DNA of 64,000 nucleotides from the NCBI RefSeq assembly GCF_003722335.1, contig NZ_CP026100.1:3384001-3448000 (forward strand), read 5' to 3'. Position 1 is the stretch's first letter. The number at the start of each line of letters is the position of its first letter. Below, one piece after another: positions 9,178 to 16,061 of this stretch. The stretch comes from Caulobacter flavus. GTDB lineage: Bacteria; Pseudomonadota; Alphaproteobacteria; Caulobacterales; Caulobacteraceae. The notes below the pieces were generated by a model. That model saw nothing but the letters and a program-made list of their open reading frames with translations. It did no database searches and was not told where the DNA came from. The translations under genes and the position numbers were made by a program.

Positions 9178-9653
9178 CCGCCCGCGCCCAGGTCCAGGCC
9201 CTGACCCCCGTGGTCCGCCTGCGCGAGCGCCGCGTCGAGAAGGCCATGCGCGAGGCCGCCGAGGCCCGGCGCAAGGTCGCCCACGCCGTCGAGGCGCTGG
9301 AAGCCCGCGACCGCCTGATCGCCGCCCACGACGCGGCCAAGGCCCGGCTCGACGACTGGTTCGCCGGCGGCCTGTCGGGCGCGGCCCACCTGGTCGAGGC
9401 CGCCCTGGCCCGGCGCGAGGCGATCGCCGTCGCCCGTGACGCCGACCAGCGCCTGCGCGACCAGGAAGCCGTCGCCCTTGAGCTGGCGCGCGAGGATCTG
9501 GCCGCCGCAATCCAGGCCCTGGCCCGCGCCCAGGGCCGTTTCGACGCCATGAACGGTCGCCTCGACCATGCCCGCGCCCTGGTCGCCGCCGACCGCGAGG
9601 CCCGCGAGCAGCTCGAGATCGAGGACGCCGGCGCCTTCAGGAGCTTCCGATGA
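9174..9653 (+). CDS. sctO: Type III secretion central stalk protein SctO
   Basis: A 159-aa protein that is almost entirely charged helix (Ala, Arg, Glu, Leu heptad-like spacing) with no hydrophobic segment. This is the antiparallel coiled coil expected of YscO/FliJ, which acts as the central stalk of the SctN ATPase and contacts SctV. Its position directly after sctN, with ATGA overlaps on both sides, is the standard place for sctO. Primary sequence is not diagnostic in this family. Confidence 0.82.
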   Translation: MTARAQVQALTPVVRLRERRVEKAMREAAEARRKVAHAVEALEARDRLIAAHDAAKARLDDWFAGGLSGAAHLVEAALARREAIAVARDADQRLRDQEAVALELAREDLAAAIQALARAQGRFDAMNGRLDHARALVAADREAREQLEIEDAGAFRSFR

Positions 9654-10309
9654 CCACCATCCGCGACAACGCCCCCGCCGAGCGTCCGAACCCGTCGACC
9701 CAACGCGGCGCCGGCGAGCCCCCGACGCCGTGGCGCGGCTCGGAGTTCCAGGCCCTGCTGCAGCAGGCGGCCGAGCGCCGCGAACCCCTGACCCGCCAGG
9801 GGGCACGCGCCGAACGCGACCAGGAGACCGAGCGCGACGAGGACGACGGCAAGGTCGACCTGTCGGCCCTGCTGGGACCTGCCCGCGAGTTCCAGGACCT
9901 GTCCGGCGGCCAGGAGGCCAGCGGCGTCGATGCCCTGTCGGCGCTGACCAGGTCGGGCGGCGGCGCGGTCGAGACCCCCGTCACGGCCCCCGGCGCGACC
10001 GTCGCCGACATCGAGGCCTTCACGGCGGCGATGGACAAGGCTTGGCTGGCGTCCGGCGGCGACCGCAAGGCCATAGCGCTAGGCCTGGCTGACAAGGCCT
10101 CGCTGCTGACCGGCCTTGGCCTGTCGCGCGGCCCGGACGGCGCGATCTCCCTGACCCTGGCCGCGCGCCCCGACGCCACGCCCGAGCTGACCAAGGCGCT
10201 GGAGGCCCTGCGCAAGCGCCTGGAAGTGCGCGGCCTGGCCCTGGCGGACCTCTTCGTGGAAGCCGACGACGGGCTGGATCCGGAAAGCTTGATCCGGAGG
10301 GTGCGTTGA
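9650..10309 (+). CDS. sctP: Probable needle-length control/substrate-switch protein SctP
   Basis: A 219-aa hydrophilic protein with a disordered, Pro/Arg/Glu-rich N-terminal half (residues 1-75, including REPLTRQGARAERDQETE). A compact C-terminal part (residues ~120-215) holds a helix-rich region and TLAARPDATPELTKALEALRK. This is the layout of molecular-ruler proteins (YscP/HrpP) with a C-terminal substrate-specificity switch domain. Its position after sctN-sctO supports the name. It is short compared with YscP, which would predict a short needle if the ruler rule applies. It ends the first sct operon, and a large inverted repeat follows. Confidence 0.68.
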   Translation: MTTIRDNAPAERPNPSTQRGAGEPPTPWRGSEFQALLQQAAERREPLTRQGARAERDQETERDEDDGKVDLSALLGPAREFQDLSGGQEASGVDALSALTRSGGGAVETPVTAPGATVADIEAFTAAMDKAWLASGGDRKAIALGLADKASLLTGLGLSRGPDGAISLTLAARPDATPELTKALEALRKRLEVRGLALADLFVEADDGLDPESLIRRVR

Positions 10310-10318
10310 GCTTTCGCG

Positions 10319-10484
10319 CCGCTCCCCAATGTTCCCGTCATTCCCGCCCTTGTGGCGGGAACCCCTGGCTCCGTTCACGCGGGCGGTGCAAGCGACGTGC
10401 TTGGCACGTCGCCCCATGCACCCTTGCGGCTGAAAGAGAGGTTCCCGCCACAAGGGCGGGAATGACGGGAACATTGGGGAGCGG
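10319..10484. repeat. Large inverted repeat between sctP and a convergent gene
   Basis: Two perfectly complementary 44-base arms, 10319-10362 and 10441-10484, flank a 78-base spacer. Each arm contains its own small hairpin (TTCCCGCC and GGCGGGAA around ACAAG). The spacer holds another short palindrome (GACGTGC TTG GCACGTC near 10394-10410). The whole unit could fold into one long branched stem. It sits nine bases after the sctP stop and 28 bases before the end of the convergent gene, a likely 3' end or terminator position. It resembles REP/BIME- or MITE-like repeats. No open reading frame or transposase is present. Confidence 0.85.
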
Positions 10485-10512
10485 TTCCAACGATTTGTCG
10501 GGCCGATTTCGC

Positions 10513-11175
10513 TCACCGCAGCGGCAACCCGAACCGTCCCACCCCGCGATCGGCCTCGGCCGCGCGGGTCACCGCCCGGGCGACCTCGGCCGGCGGATCG
10601 CCGGCGGCCCAGCGCTCGGCCAGCACCTCGATCAGCCGGCGGCTCTGGGCGTTGTGCAGGCCCTCGGTCGGATCGGACGCGTCGGCGCGCAGCTTGTCGA
10701 TGTAGAGCGCCGCGGCCTTGGGCGAGGCGCCGACGAGATCCAGCAGGTAGGTCGCGGCCGTCTCGAAGGCCTCGGCGTCCAGGGGCGCGTCGGCGATGTC
10801 GCGCACCAGCCAGACGCACAGAAATTCCAGCGGTCCGACCTTGCGGCTGTTGCTCAGCAGCGGCCCGCCGCCGCCCAGTCCCGAAAAGCCGCCGGCGCCC
10901 CAGGCCGGCACCCGGGCGGCGGGCAGGCGGGCGGTCAGCAGGGCCTGGGCCAGCGTGTCGGCGACCAGCGCCTTGACCTCGGGGTCGCCGAAATGGGCCA
11001 CGGCGGCCAGCAGCTTGGCGAAGCCGGGATACAGCGCGTCGCCCAGGTCGGCGCAGACGCGCTCCAGCACGTCGACGCGACGGTCCAGCGTCGGCTGGCC
11101 CTGCAGGCCCTCGACCAGCGCCAGGGCGGCGCCGAACCAGTCGGGCTCGGACTTGAGGATGCGATCGGCGTTCAC
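10513..11175 (-). CDS. Uncharacterised soluble protein linked to the sct locus
   Basis: A 220-aa protein on the opposite strand to the sct genes, starting from GTG at 11175. I do not recognise a family. It has no signal peptide or membrane segment and reads as mostly helical (LDRRVDVLERVCADLGDAL; KALVADTLAQALLTARLPA), with a Gly-rich linker near residues 92-106 (GAGGFSGLGGGG). It follows the 76-aa gene by 15 bases, so the two probably form a small operon. Its location inside the secretion cluster suggests a role there, for example as regulator or chaperone-like protein. This is context only. Confidence 0.7.
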   Translation of the reverse strand: MNADRILKSEPDWFGAALALVEGLQGQPTLDRRVDVLERVCADLGDALYPGFAKLLAAVAHFGDPEVKALVADTLAQALLTARLPAARVPAWGAGGFSGLGGGGPLLSNSRKVGPLEFLCVWLVRDIADAPLDAEAFETAATYLLDLVGASPKAAALYIDKLRADASDPTEGLHNAQSRRLIEVLAERWAAGDPPAEVARAVTRAAEADRGVGRFGLPLR

Positions 11176-11190
11176 GCCGGGACGCTAACC

Positions 11191-11421
11191 TTAGAACAGG
11201 CCGTTGTCGCGGGTGTCGGTCAGGCGATCGGCCACGGCGCGGGCCGTGTCGTCCAGGTCACGCGTGGCGCCGGACAGGCCGATGCGGCCATCGTGGCGCG
11301 AGAAGCCGGAAAAGTCGCCGAAGGCCTGGGCGCGCGAGGGCTCGCCGGCCGGGCTGATGCCGGAAAGACCGTGGCTCCAGACGCCGGAGACGGACGGGGC
11401 GTCGATACGGCTGGCGGACAT
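11191..11421 (-). CDS. Small Ser/Asp-rich protein in the sct locus
   Basis: A 76-aa hydrophilic protein with a start at 11421, preceded by GAAGGAG at ideal spacing (an in-frame upstream start has no such site). It is rich in Ser, Gly, Asp and Arg, with no membrane segment. The C-terminus (TRDLDDTARAVADRLTDTRD) would form a charged helix. It is divergent from the histidine kinase gene and first in a two-gene reverse operon. A Ser-rich N-terminus would be compatible with a small type III substrate or a partner of one, but nothing in the sequence proves it. No family recognised. Confidence 0.68.
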   Translation of the reverse strand: MSASRIDAPSVSGVWSHGLSGISPAGEPSRAQAFGDFSGFSRHDGRIGLSGATRDLDDTARAVADRLTDTRDNGLF

Positions 11422-11501
11422 GGCAAGCTCCTTCAGTCTCTCGATACGAAACACAACGCGCGCCCGCCAGTCGGGTTTTCCCTAGCCAGCATGTGTGTCG
11501 C

Positions 11502-12563
11502 ATGACGGGCCTGGCCGCCCTGCTGTCGCAATCGCCCGAAGCCGAGGCGCTGGACGTGCTGGGCCTGGCCGTCGCCGCCTTCGAGGACGCCGCCGCGCCC
11601 CGCCTGGCCTGGCGCACGCCGGCCTTCGCGCGGCTGACGCCGGGCCTGGCCCCCGGCCAGCCGCCGGTCGGCGGCCTGCTGTCGGCGGTCGAGGCTGCAC
11701 GGCGCGGGGAGGGCGGCCTCTTTGCCGTCGACATCGACGGCCAGGCCTTCGAGGCCCGCGCCGTCCAGGGCGACGGCCGCGTCTGCCTGATCCTGTCCAG
11801 CGCCGCCGAGCGCCAGGAGGCCGAGGCCCGGCGCCTGGCCGACCGCGAGCGCCTGCTGCTGACCTCGCGGGTCATGTCGGTGGGCGAGATGGCGACCATG
11901 ATCGCTCACGAACTCAACCAGCCGATCGGCTCGATCGCCAACATCGCGCGGGGCCTGAAGGCCCGGCTGTCTCGCGGGGCGCTGTCGAAGGAGGAGGGCG
12001 TCGAGGCCCTCGACCGCGCCGCCGAGCAGGCGCTCTACGCCTCGGGTGTCATCCAGCGCATGCGCTCCTTCGTCGAGCAGCGCCAGCCCCAGGTCGAGCC
12101 GCTGGACCTGCCCCGGCTGGTCCGCGCCACGCTCGATCTGCTCGACTGGGAGATCGCCCGCGACAAGGTGATCGCCCGCGCCCAGTTCGCGAGCCTGCCG
12201 CCAGTGCTGGGCGACGCTGTGATGATCCAGCAGGTGCTGGTCAACCTGGCCCGCAACGGCCTGGACGCCATGCGCGGCCGGCCCGGCCCCCGCCGCCTGA
12301 CCATCGCCGCCGGTCCCATGGAGGGCAGCGACCGCATGGTCGAGCTGACGGTGTCCGACAGCGGTCCGGGAGTCGAGGCGACCGCCGAGGGCAAGATGTT
12401 CTCGCCGTTCTTCTCGACCAAGCCCGGCGGCATGGGCGTGGGCCTGGGGATCTGCCGGTCCATCGTCGAACTGCATCGCGGGCGTCTCTGGCACGCCCCG
12501 GATCCCGAGGGGGGGACCGTATTCCATATCGCGCTGCCCGCGGCGCGCCAGGAGGAGCCATGA
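11502..12563 (+). CDS. Soluble sensor histidine kinase in the type III secretion operon
   Basis: A cytoplasmic histidine kinase of 353 aa without membrane segments. Residues ~1-105 form a PAS-like sensor region. A HisKA dimerisation helix carries the phospho-acceptor His136 in AHELNQPIG, a FixL/DctB-type H box. The ATPase domain has the N box (NLARNGLDAM), G1 (SDSGPGV), an F-type stretch (MFSPFFSTKPGGMGVGLGI) and C-terminal G motifs. All are intact. The ATG at 11502 is preferred over a GTG three codons upstream. It overlaps the response-regulator gene by four bases. It likely phosphorylates that regulator and controls the sct genes, although the signal is unknown. Confidence 0.9.
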   Translation: MTGLAALLSQSPEAEALDVLGLAVAAFEDAAAPRLAWRTPAFARLTPGLAPGQPPVGGLLSAVEAARRGEGGLFAVDIDGQAFEARAVQGDGRVCLILSSAAERQEAEARRLADRERLLLTSRVMSVGEMATMIAHELNQPIGSIANIARGLKARLSRGALSKEEGVEALDRAAEQALYASGVIQRMRSFVEQRQPQVEPLDLPRLVRATLDLLDWEIARDKVIARAQFASLPPVLGDAVMIQQVLVNLARNGLDAMRGRPGPRRLTIAAGPMEGSDRMVELTVSDSGPGVEATAEGKMFSPFFSTKPGGMGVGLGICRSIVELHRGRLWHAPDPEGGTVFHIALPAARQEEP

Positions 12564-13210
12564 CCACCCCCTCTACATCGTCATCACCCCAGGAGGCCGC
12601 CGTCCTGGGCGCTGTGTGCCTGGTCGACGACCACGGCGAGTTCCGCCAGTCCGCCGCCTGGTGGCTGGAGAGCCTTGGCTACGCCGTCTCCACCTTCGAC
12701 GGCGCGCGGGCTTTCCTCGACGCCGGCGACCCGCCGGCCGACGCCTGCCTGCTGCTCGACGTGCGCATGCCCGACATGTCGGGGCTGGAACTGCTCGACG
12801 CGCTGAAGGCCAGGGGCTGCGAGCGGCCGGTGATCTTCATGACCGGCCACGGCGACGTGCCCCTAGCGGTCGAGGCCATGCAGAAAGGCGCCGTCACCTT
12901 CCTGGAAAAGCCCTTCCAGGAAGCGGCGCTGGAGGCCGCCCTCGAACGGGCCTTCGCCCGGGCGCGGCCCGCCCTGACCCCCGGCCAGGACGCCTATGCC
13001 CGCCGCGTTGCCGGCCTGACCGACCGCGAACGCGAGGTCATGGCCCTGGTCGTCGCCGGCAAGGTCAACAAGGTCATCGCCTACGAGCTGGGCATCAGCC
13101 CCAAGACCGTCGAGCTGCACCGCTCGCGGATCATGACCAAGATGGAGGCGACCAGCCTGACCCGGCTGGTGCGCATGGCCGTCACCGGCAGCGTGGACGA
13201 CGACGCATGA
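12560..13210 (+). CDS. FixJ-type response regulator (REC plus LuxR HTH)
   Basis: A 216-aa two-domain regulator. The receiver domain has acidic residues in LVDDHGEF, the phospho-accepting Asp67 in LLLDVRMPDMSG, the Thr of FMTGHGDV and the Lys of FLEKPF. The C-terminal LuxR/FixJ-type helix-turn-helix begins around residue 152 (LTDREREVMALVVAGKVNKV, then GISPKTVELHRSRIM). Its start overlaps the end of the kinase gene, and its stop overlaps sctQ by four bases, so its production is tied to that of a structural component. It is the best candidate for the transcriptional activator of this secretion locus. Its target site cannot be read from sequence alone. Confidence 0.93.
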   Translation: MTTPSTSSSPQEAAVLGAVCLVDDHGEFRQSAAWWLESLGYAVSTFDGARAFLDAGDPPADACLLLDVRMPDMSGLELLDALKARGCERPVIFMTGHGDVPLAVEAMQKGAVTFLEKPFQEAALEAALERAFARARPALTPGQDAYARRVAGLTDREREVMALVVAGKVNKVIAYELGISPKTVELHRSRIMTKMEATSLTRLVRMAVTGSVDDDA

Positions 13211-14205
13211 GCGCCCCTCTCGACCTCGAAGCCGGGCAGGGCGCTCCGCCCGCCGCCGCCGGGCTCTCCGACCTCGTCGCCCGCAACCACGCCCTGGCCG
13301 TGCTGGCCGCCCTGCGCGCGCCGGGCCTCGTCACCCGCGTATCCCTCGACGACGAGCCGGGCCCGGGACCCTGGATCCTGTTCGGCGACGCTGCGCCGGC
13401 TCTGCGCCTTTCGATCCGCGAACTGGCCGGCGCCGCCTTCACCCCCGCCGACGACGCCGAGCTTCTGATCGTGCTGGACCGCGTCGAGCCGGTGCTGGCC
13501 GCCATCGAAGCGGCCACCACCGAAAGCCTGTCGCCGCTGGGCGTCGAGGGCGCGGCGCCCGACGGCCTGCTGGCCCTGTTGATCGCGGTCGAGGCCCAGG
13601 ACGGGGCGCCCTTCGCCCGGCTGGTCCTGGCCGTCGCCCCCGAGACGGCCCGCGCCTGGTCGCAACCGATCTTCGATCCCTGGGCGCCGGGCGCGCACCT
13701 GGCCGTGCCCGCCACGGGGCCGCTGGTGCTCGACGGCCCGGAGTTGCCGGCGCAGACCGCCGCGACCCTGCGGCCGGGCGACATCGTGCTGACCCCGCTG
13801 TCGGCCGCGCGCCCCGGCCTTGCCGCCCTGACCCTGTTCGACCGCCGGCTCGTGGGCCGGTTCGAGCTTTCCCACCGTCGCTTCACGCTCAACGCCATCG
13901 AGGAGAGCGCCATGGCTCCGCCGCTCGACATCGCCGTCGCCCCGACCGAGGACGCGGCGCCTGACGCCGCCCCGGTCGCCCCCGCCGACCTGCCCGTGCC
14001 GCTGAAGGTGCTGCTGGGCGAGGCCAGCCTGCCGCTGTCGGAGCTGGCGGGCCTGCGACCCGGCTCCACCGTTCTGCTGGCCGGCCCGCGCGAGGACGCC
14101 CCCGCCGTGCTGCTGGCCGGCGACCGCGCCATCGCCCGTGGCCGTCTCGTCCCCGTCGGCGAGGCCTGGGGCGTGCTGATCGAAACCATAGCCGGCGAGG
14201 GCTGA
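13207..14205 (+). CDS. sctQ: Type III secretion sorting-platform (C-ring) protein SctQ
   Basis: This is the YscQ/FliN-family protein that builds the cytoplasmic pods with SctK and SctL. It is 332 aa. The C-terminal ~75 residues form the SpoA domain (VPLKVLLGEASLPLSELAGLRPGSTVLL), and a second, weaker SpoA-like region lies around residues 165-225. The N-terminal part is variable, as usual. A strong internal start at 13912 (Met236) could yield a 97-aa C-terminal product (see the separate entry). The gene overlaps the response regulator and precedes sctRST by six bases. Confidence 0.9.
   Translation: MSAPLDLEAGQGAPPAAAGLSDLVARNHALAVLAALRAPGLVTRVSLDDEPGPGPWILFGDAAPALRLSIRELAGAAFTPADDAELLIVLDRVEPVLAAIEAATTESLSPLGVEGAAPDGLLALLIAVEAQDGAPFARLVLAVAPETARAWSQPIFDPWAPGAHLAVPATGPLVLDGPELPAQTAATLRPGDIVLTPLSAARPGLAALTLFDRRLVGRFELSHRRFTLNAIEESAMAPPLDIAVAPTEDAAPDAAPVAPADLPVPLKVLLGEASLPLSELAGLRPGSTVLLAGPREDAPAVLLAGDRAIARGRLVPVGEAWGVLIETIAGEG
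13900..13914 (+). promoter_or_regulatory. Internal ribosome binding site and start for SctQ-C
   Basis: Inside sctQ, GAGGAG at 13900-13905 is followed by a six-base spacer and an in-frame ATG at 13912. Translation from here would give a 97-aa protein containing only the C-terminal SpoA domain. In Yersinia YscQ, Salmonella SpaO and related proteins, such internally initiated short products are known and needed for the sorting platform. The match in position and product size is close. Use of this site is an inference. Confidence 0.65.
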
Positions 14206-14211
14206 GCGCAG

Positions 14212-14874
14212 ATGGACCTGACGCAATTCTCGCCGGGCTCGGCCCTCATCACCGTCATCCTGCTGGCGCTGGCGCCGTTCGTGGCGGTGATGGTCACCTC
14301 GTTCACCAAGATCGTCGTCACGCTTAGCCTGCTGCGCAATGCGCTGGGCCTGCAGCAGGTGCCGCCCAACATCGTGCTCAACGGCCTGGCCCTGATCCTG
14401 ACGCTCTACGTCATGTACCCGGTCGGCCAGCAGATGGCCGCCGCCAACCAGGGCGTCAAACCGGTCGCCGCCGTCAGCAGCGACACCCAGGCCCTGTTCA
14501 CCTACGCCGACAAGGCCAAGGAGCCGCTGCGCGAGTTCCTGATCAAGCATTCGACGCCCCGGGAACGCGCCTTCTTCCTGAAGACCGCCCAGCGCATCAA
14601 CGGCCCGGAAAAGGCCCGCGCCCTGACCCAGCGCGACTTCATCGTCGTCGTTCCGGCCTTCACCGTGTCGGAGCTGGCCGCGGCTTTCCAGATCGGTTTC
14701 CTGATCTTCCTGCCGTTCCTGATCATCGACCTGGTGGTGTCCAACATCCTGCTGGCCATGGGGATGATGATGCTGTCGCCGACCACGGTGTCGCTGCCGT
14801 TCAAGCTTCTGCTGTTCGTGCTGATCGACGGCTGGGTGAAGCTCTCGCACGGCCTCGTGCTGTCCTACACGTGA
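14212..14874 (+). CDS. sctR: Type III secretion export apparatus protein SctR
   Basis: FliP/YscR-family core subunit of the export gate, 220 aa. The N-terminal hydrophobic helix (LITVILLALAPFVAVMVTSF) is followed by the family signature TKIVVTLSLLRNALGLQQVPPN. After a periplasmic segment come two further helices (FQIGFLIFLPFLIIDLVVSN; ILLAMGMMMLSP). SctR5-SctS4-SctT1 form the helical export pore in the inner membrane. It begins six bases after sctQ. The call is secure. Confidence 0.97.
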   Translation: MDLTQFSPGSALITVILLALAPFVAVMVTSFTKIVVTLSLLRNALGLQQVPPNIVLNGLALILTLYVMYPVGQQMAAANQGVKPVAAVSSDTQALFTYADKAKEPLREFLIKHSTPRERAFFLKTAQRINGPEKARALTQRDFIVVVPAFTVSELAAAFQIGFLIFLPFLIIDLVVSNILLAMGMMMLSPTTVSLPFKLLLFVLIDGWVKLSHGLVLSYT

Positions 14875-14887
14875 CGAGGACCACGCC

Positions 14888-15160
14888 GTGCTGAACGCCC
14901 AGGCCATCGAGCTCGTCAACCAGGCCCTCTGGCTGGTGCTGATCCTGTCGGCCCCGCCGATCGTCGCCGCCTCGCTGGTGGGCCTCTTCGTGGCGGTGAT
15001 CCAGTCTGCCACGCAGCTGCAGGAGCAGACCCTGCAGTATGCGGCCAAGTTCTTCGCCATCGTGCTGACGATCTTCGTCACCGCCAGCCTGCTGGGCGGC
15101 ACCCTCTATCGCTTCGGCGACCGGGTGTTCACCGAGTTCCCGGCCATGGTCCGCCGATGA
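14888..15160 (+). CDS. sctS: Type III secretion export apparatus protein SctS
   Basis: FliQ/YscS-family export-gate subunit, 90 aa, with two membrane helices (ALWLVLILSAPPIVAASLVG and FFAIVLTIFVTASLLG). The conserved polar link between them is GLFVAVIQSATQLQEQTL. Translation starts at GTG 14888 with GAGGA upstream. The size and the place between sctR and sctT are exactly as expected. Confidence 0.96.
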   Translation: MLNAQAIELVNQALWLVLILSAPPIVAASLVGLFVAVIQSATQLQEQTLQYAAKFFAIVLTIFVTASLLGGTLYRFGDRVFTEFPAMVRR

Positions 15161-15170
15161 AGGGGGATGC

Positions 15171-15974
15171 ATGACCGGAGCCCCCGACTGGCTCGGGGCG
15201 ATCTTCGAGAACACCCTGATCCTGGCCGTCGGCGCGACGCGGGTGGCGGCGGCCTTCATGCTGCTGCCGCTCCTGTCGCCCGAGACGGTGCCGGCCCTTG
15301 TGCGCAACTCGATCTTCCTGGCCTTCGGGATCATCGTCATCACTTTGCAGCCGCAGCTGGCCCAGATGGAGCTGCCCACCGTCCAGTGGATCATGATCTT
15401 CGCCAAGGAGGCGCTGGTTGGCCTCGTCATCGGCTTCTTCTTCGGCACCATGCTGTGGGCGCTGGAAGCCGCCGGCCAGATCATCGACGCCAAGGTCGGC
15501 GCCACCATCGCCCAGGTGGTCGACCCCCTGAGCGGCCACCAGACCTCGCTGACCGGCGAGTTCCTCAGCCGGCTGGCCAACTTCGTCTTCATGTTCTCGG
15601 GTGGCCTGCTGCTGATGGTCGGGGTGATCCTCGACAGCTACGCCGTCTGGCCGATCGGCAGCCTGACCCCGATCCTGTCCCTGCGCAGCCTTTCGCTGTT
15701 CGAGGGCGAGTTCTCGCGGCTTATGGTGATGGCGGTGATGCTGGCCACGCCGGCGCTGATCGTTCTTTATCTGGTCGACGGCGGCCTTGGCCTGATCAAC
15801 CGCTATGCCCCCCAGCTGAACGTCTTTTCTCTCGGCCTGGCCATCAAGTCGTGGATCGCCACGGCGGTGGTGCTGGCCATGCTGACCGGCCTGGTCCAGC
15901 TGCTGCTCAACGAGATCGGCGCCCGGCCGACGGTGATCCTGGAGGTGCTGCGGGGGCTGGACGGTAAGGGGTAG
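15171..15974 (+). CDS. sctT: Type III secretion export apparatus protein SctT
   Basis: FliR/YscT-family export-gate subunit, 267 aa, with about six to seven hydrophobic helices and the family segment around residues 95-125 (GFFFGTMLWALEAAGQIID, then PLSGHQTSLTGEF). It completes the SctRST pore. sctU, which usually follows or lies close by, is absent here. The next 90 bases are repeat sequence and then an insertion element, so sctU must lie elsewhere, perhaps to the left of the window. Confidence 0.96.
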   Translation: MTGAPDWLGAIFENTLILAVGATRVAAAFMLLPLLSPETVPALVRNSIFLAFGIIVITLQPQLAQMELPTVQWIMIFAKEALVGLVIGFFFGTMLWALEAAGQIIDAKVGATIAQVVDPLSGHQTSLTGEFLSRLANFVFMFSGGLLLMVGVILDSYAVWPIGSLTPILSLRSLSLFEGEFSRLMVMAVMLATPALIVLYLVDGGLGLINRYAPQLNVFSLGLAIKSWIATAVVLAMLTGLVQLLLNEIGARPTVILEVLRGLDGKG

Positions 15975-15981
15975 GGCGCTT

Positions 15982-16061
15982 CGCGCTCCCCCTCAGTCGC
16001 TCCGCGACAGCTCCCCCAGCGTGGGAGCATCTGAAGGCGCGAACCGAGATCCTCCCCCTCT
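15982..16061. repeat. REP-like intergenic repeat, left part, split by the IS element
   Basis: The segment contains CTCCCCCTCAGTCGCTCCGC, CAGCTCCCCCAG, a GGGAGCATCTG stretch and CTCCCCCTCT. It matches, in reverse orientation, the repeat at 27908-27986. The remainder of the unit (TCTGGGGGAGG followed by GGCCCAGAGGGCC) continues after the insertion element at about 17193-17236. Units of this type occur at other gene ends in this window and can fold into hairpins. The element seems to have been interrupted by insertion. Confidence 0.7.
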
